Part shown: piece after piece, positions 4,810-6,242 of the stretch
Position numbering within the stretch: position 1 is the first letter of the stretch
Layout: the number at the start of each line of letters is the position of its first letter
Assembly (NCBI GenBank): GCA_003173915.1
Contig: PPGL01000019.1
Location: 1-6,242, forward strand
DNA length: 6,242 nt
Direction: 5' to 3'
Source: Candidatus Levyibacteriota bacterium
GTDB lineage: Bacteria > Patescibacteria > Microgenomatia > Levybacterales > UBA12049
Program-made: the position numbers and the translations under genes
The notes under the pieces: model-generated
Told to the model about the DNA's origin: nothing
What the model saw: the letters and a program-made list of their open reading frames with translations, nothing else
Databases searched by the model: none

Positions 4810-5681
4810 TGAAAGGATATATATTCCTTTTTCTTGCTGCACTTTTCTACGCGAGTATGGGCGCACTTGTGAAAGGACTAAGTATTAGTATTGGTCCCTA
4901 CTCACAAACATTTCTTCGCCTTATTGTTTCAGGAATACTTACATTTTTACTTGCATATACGACAAGAAAAAAACTAACTTTGAAGAGTCAAAAAGATTAT
5001 CTGATCATTTTGTTTATGGGCATCGTTGGTTATGGTCTGCAAATTATTTTTTTCACGCTTGCTTTGTATCACAATACGATTAGTAATACTTCATTCATAT
5101 TTTCTTCTTATCCAATTTTTTCAGCTCTCTTTGCTGTATTTATCCTAAAAGAAAAATTAACAAGCAGAATTATTTTTTCCCTTGTTTTGCTTCTTGGAGG
5201 ATTATTTTTTATTTTCGATCCACAAACACTTGGAACAAGTCTTGAAGGAAATATCTATGCTCTCTTGGGAGGAATTACATTTGCTTTATATATTGTTGGC
5301 TCACGATTTCTTACCAAACAAGGTAATGGAGCAAATGCAGTAACCCTTTGGAGTGTTGGACTCGCAGTAGCAACGAGTGGCATTGCTGCATTTGGAACCG
5401 AGCATGTCACCCTTAATTTACCATTCCAGGCAATTATATTTTTGCTTGCTTTTGGTTTTCTCAATTTCGCCGCATATAACGTAATGAACAAAGGCTTTGA
5501 GACAGTAGAAGCCAGTAAAGGTTCAATTATTCTAATGACCGAACCAATTTTTGGTGCTTCGATTGGTTTTTTACTTTTTAGCGAAATCCCGACTCCTCGT
5601 TTTCTTCTCGGAGCGACACTTATTCTTATAGCAACATTTTTGGATGTATTTAAGACAATAAAAAAAGTCAAGAAACGTTGA
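4809..5681 (+). CDS. EamA/DMT-superfamily membrane transporter, complete
   Basis: Complete inner-membrane permease of 290 residues, the usual length for ten-helix drug/metabolite transporters. The first EamA repeat covers about residues 4-136 and ends with the typical LKEKLT loop and a glycine-rich fifth helix. The second covers about 147-282, with the matching TEPIFGASIGFLLFSEIP segment. The C-terminus ends in a lysine/arginine tail, consistent with the cytoplasmic side. Substrate unknown; relatives export amino acids, nucleotides or other metabolites. It shares the fold but little obvious sequence with the partial EamA gene at the left edge, so the two are not a recent duplication. The ATG at 4809 is fixed by the promoter and by the start of the first helix. 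It ends in TGA, 7 bp before the stop of the convergent Clp gene. Confidence 0.93.
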   Translation: MKGYIFLFLAALFYASMGALVKGLSISIGPYSQTFLRLIVSGILTFLLAYTTRKKLTLKSQKDYLIILFMGIVGYGLQIIFFTLALYHNTISNTSFIFSSYPIFSALFAVFILKEKLTSRIIFSLVLLLGGLFFIFDPQTLGTSLEGNIYALLGGITFALYIVGSRFLTKQGNGANAVTLWSVGLAVATSGIAAFGTEHVTLNLPFQAIIFLLAFGFLNFAAYNVMNKGFETVEASKGSIILMTEPIFGASIGFLLFSEIPTPRFLLGATLILIATFLDVFKTIKKVKKR

Positions 5682-5688
5682 TTATTTA

Positions 5689-6242
5689 TTATAGAACAAT
5701 CTTCCCGTCTTTTACTTGAGGCTTTACAACATCTCCTGGCTTAATTTTATTTTCAATAATCCGAAGTGCAATTTCATCAACGAGCTTTTCTTCAATAAGT
5801 CTTTTGAGAGGCCGTGCGCCAAATATTTCATCAAATCCATTTTCTGCAAAATAAAATGCCAAATCTTCCGAAACTTCCAAATGAATATTATTTTCCATCA
5901 AACGAGACTCAACTTCTTTCAGTTGTAATTTTGCAATTTCTAAAATATCTTTGGCCGTAAGCTTGTTATAAATGACAACAGAATCAAATCGATTAATGAG
6001 CTCTGGTCTGAAGGAATGATGCAAAATATCCATAAGTTTTTTATTAAGTTCTTCTTTTGAACCTTTGTGTTCTTGAATTAACTCACTTCCTAAATTACTT
6101 GTCATGATAATAATAGTATTTTTAAAATCAACAACATGGCCGCGACTGTCTGTAAGTCTTCCTTCATCAAAAATCTGAAGAAAAATATTAAATACTTGGG
6201 GATGTGCTTTTTCTACTTCGTCAAAAAGTACAACAGAATATG
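5689..6242 (-). CDS. Clp/HSP100 AAA+ ATPase (ClpB or ClpC type), C-terminal part
   Basis: C-terminal 183 residues of a ring-forming ATP-driven unfoldase; the 5' part lies beyond the right edge. The visible part covers the second AAA+ module from its Walker B motif onward: VVLFDEVEKAHP with the catalytic D-E pair (about 6208-6234), then the conserved LTDSRGHVVDFKNT stretch, sensor 1 in IIIMTSNLG (about 6091-6117), the FRPELINRFD arginine-finger region, and sensor 2 in GARPLKR. The short D2-small-domain tail ends in GDVVKPQVKDGKIVL. ClpB disaggregates proteins with DnaK, while ClpC feeds the ClpP protease. The middle domain and any ClpP-binding loop that would separate them are not fully in view, so no symbol is given. 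The frame continues upstream of the internal Met at 6105, which is not the start. Confidence 0.92.
   Translation of the reverse strand, partial: YSVVLFDEVEKAHPQVFNIFLQIFDEGRLTDSRGHVVDFKNTIIIMTSNLGSELIQEHKGSKEELNKKLMDILHHSFRPELINRFDSVVIYNKLTAKDILEIAKLQLKEVESRLMENNIHLEVSEDLAFYFAENGFDEIFGARPLKRLIEEKLVDEIALRIIENKIKPGDVVKPQVKDGKIVL

Noticed and set aside
5255..5671. Minus-strand open frame of 138 codons
   Set aside because: It is the antisense shadow of the complete EamA transporter, whose transmembrane pattern and family motifs are clear. The antisense peptide resembles nothing.
3500..5681. UGA-recoded genetic code of some candidate phyla
   Set aside because: uppP and the right EamA gene end in TGA at the expected family length, and no in-frame TGA interrupts any conserved protein.

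Overview
The window looks like a chromosomal piece of a small-genome, AT-rich bacterium. The best guess is a member of the Candidate Phyla Radiation (Patescibacteria), perhaps Microgenomates-like. That placement is inferred from the low GC, the tightly packed genes, the absence of Shine-Dalgarno sites at every visible start, an animal-type single-chain transketolase, and small proteins without clear relatives. UGA is used as a normal stop (uppP and the second EamA gene end in TGA), so the UGA-recoding lineages of this radiation do not fit.

Layout from left to right: (1) the N-terminal two thirds of an EamA/DMT transporter on the minus strand, running off the left edge; (2) a short spacer with an inverted pair of degenerate 7-bp tandem repeats; (3) a full transketolase gene (minus) carrying two GC-rich in-frame inserts of about 29 codons each; (4) an unrecognised 162-residue protein (minus); (5) a divergent 81-residue two-helix membrane protein (plus) whose 3' end overlaps (6) uppP, undecaprenyl-diphosphatase (minus); (7) a 26-bp bidirectional promoter between uppP and (8) a one-domain MGMT-family DNA repair protein (plus); (9) a complete EamA/DMT transporter (plus) behind a strong promoter with exact leaderless spacing; (10) convergent with it, the C-terminal part of a Clp/HSP100 AAA+ ATPase (minus), running off the right edge.

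The genes are housekeeping in character: pentose phosphate sugar exchange, lipid-carrier recycling for the cell wall, alkylation repair, metabolite transport and protein quality control. They do not form one pathway. Strand switches and separate promoters suggest that most are transcribed singly. No RNA gene, CRISPR array, insertion sequence or phage gene was seen, and no gene-free stretch exceeds about 100 bases.

Three things deserve a second look: the two GC-rich, palindrome-containing inserts in transketolase, which resemble protein-coding palindromic elements; the window-wide leaderless or near-leaderless promoter layout, in which a -10 box lies 6 to 13 nt before each start codon; and the heptamer repeat pair that includes the transketolase stop codon.
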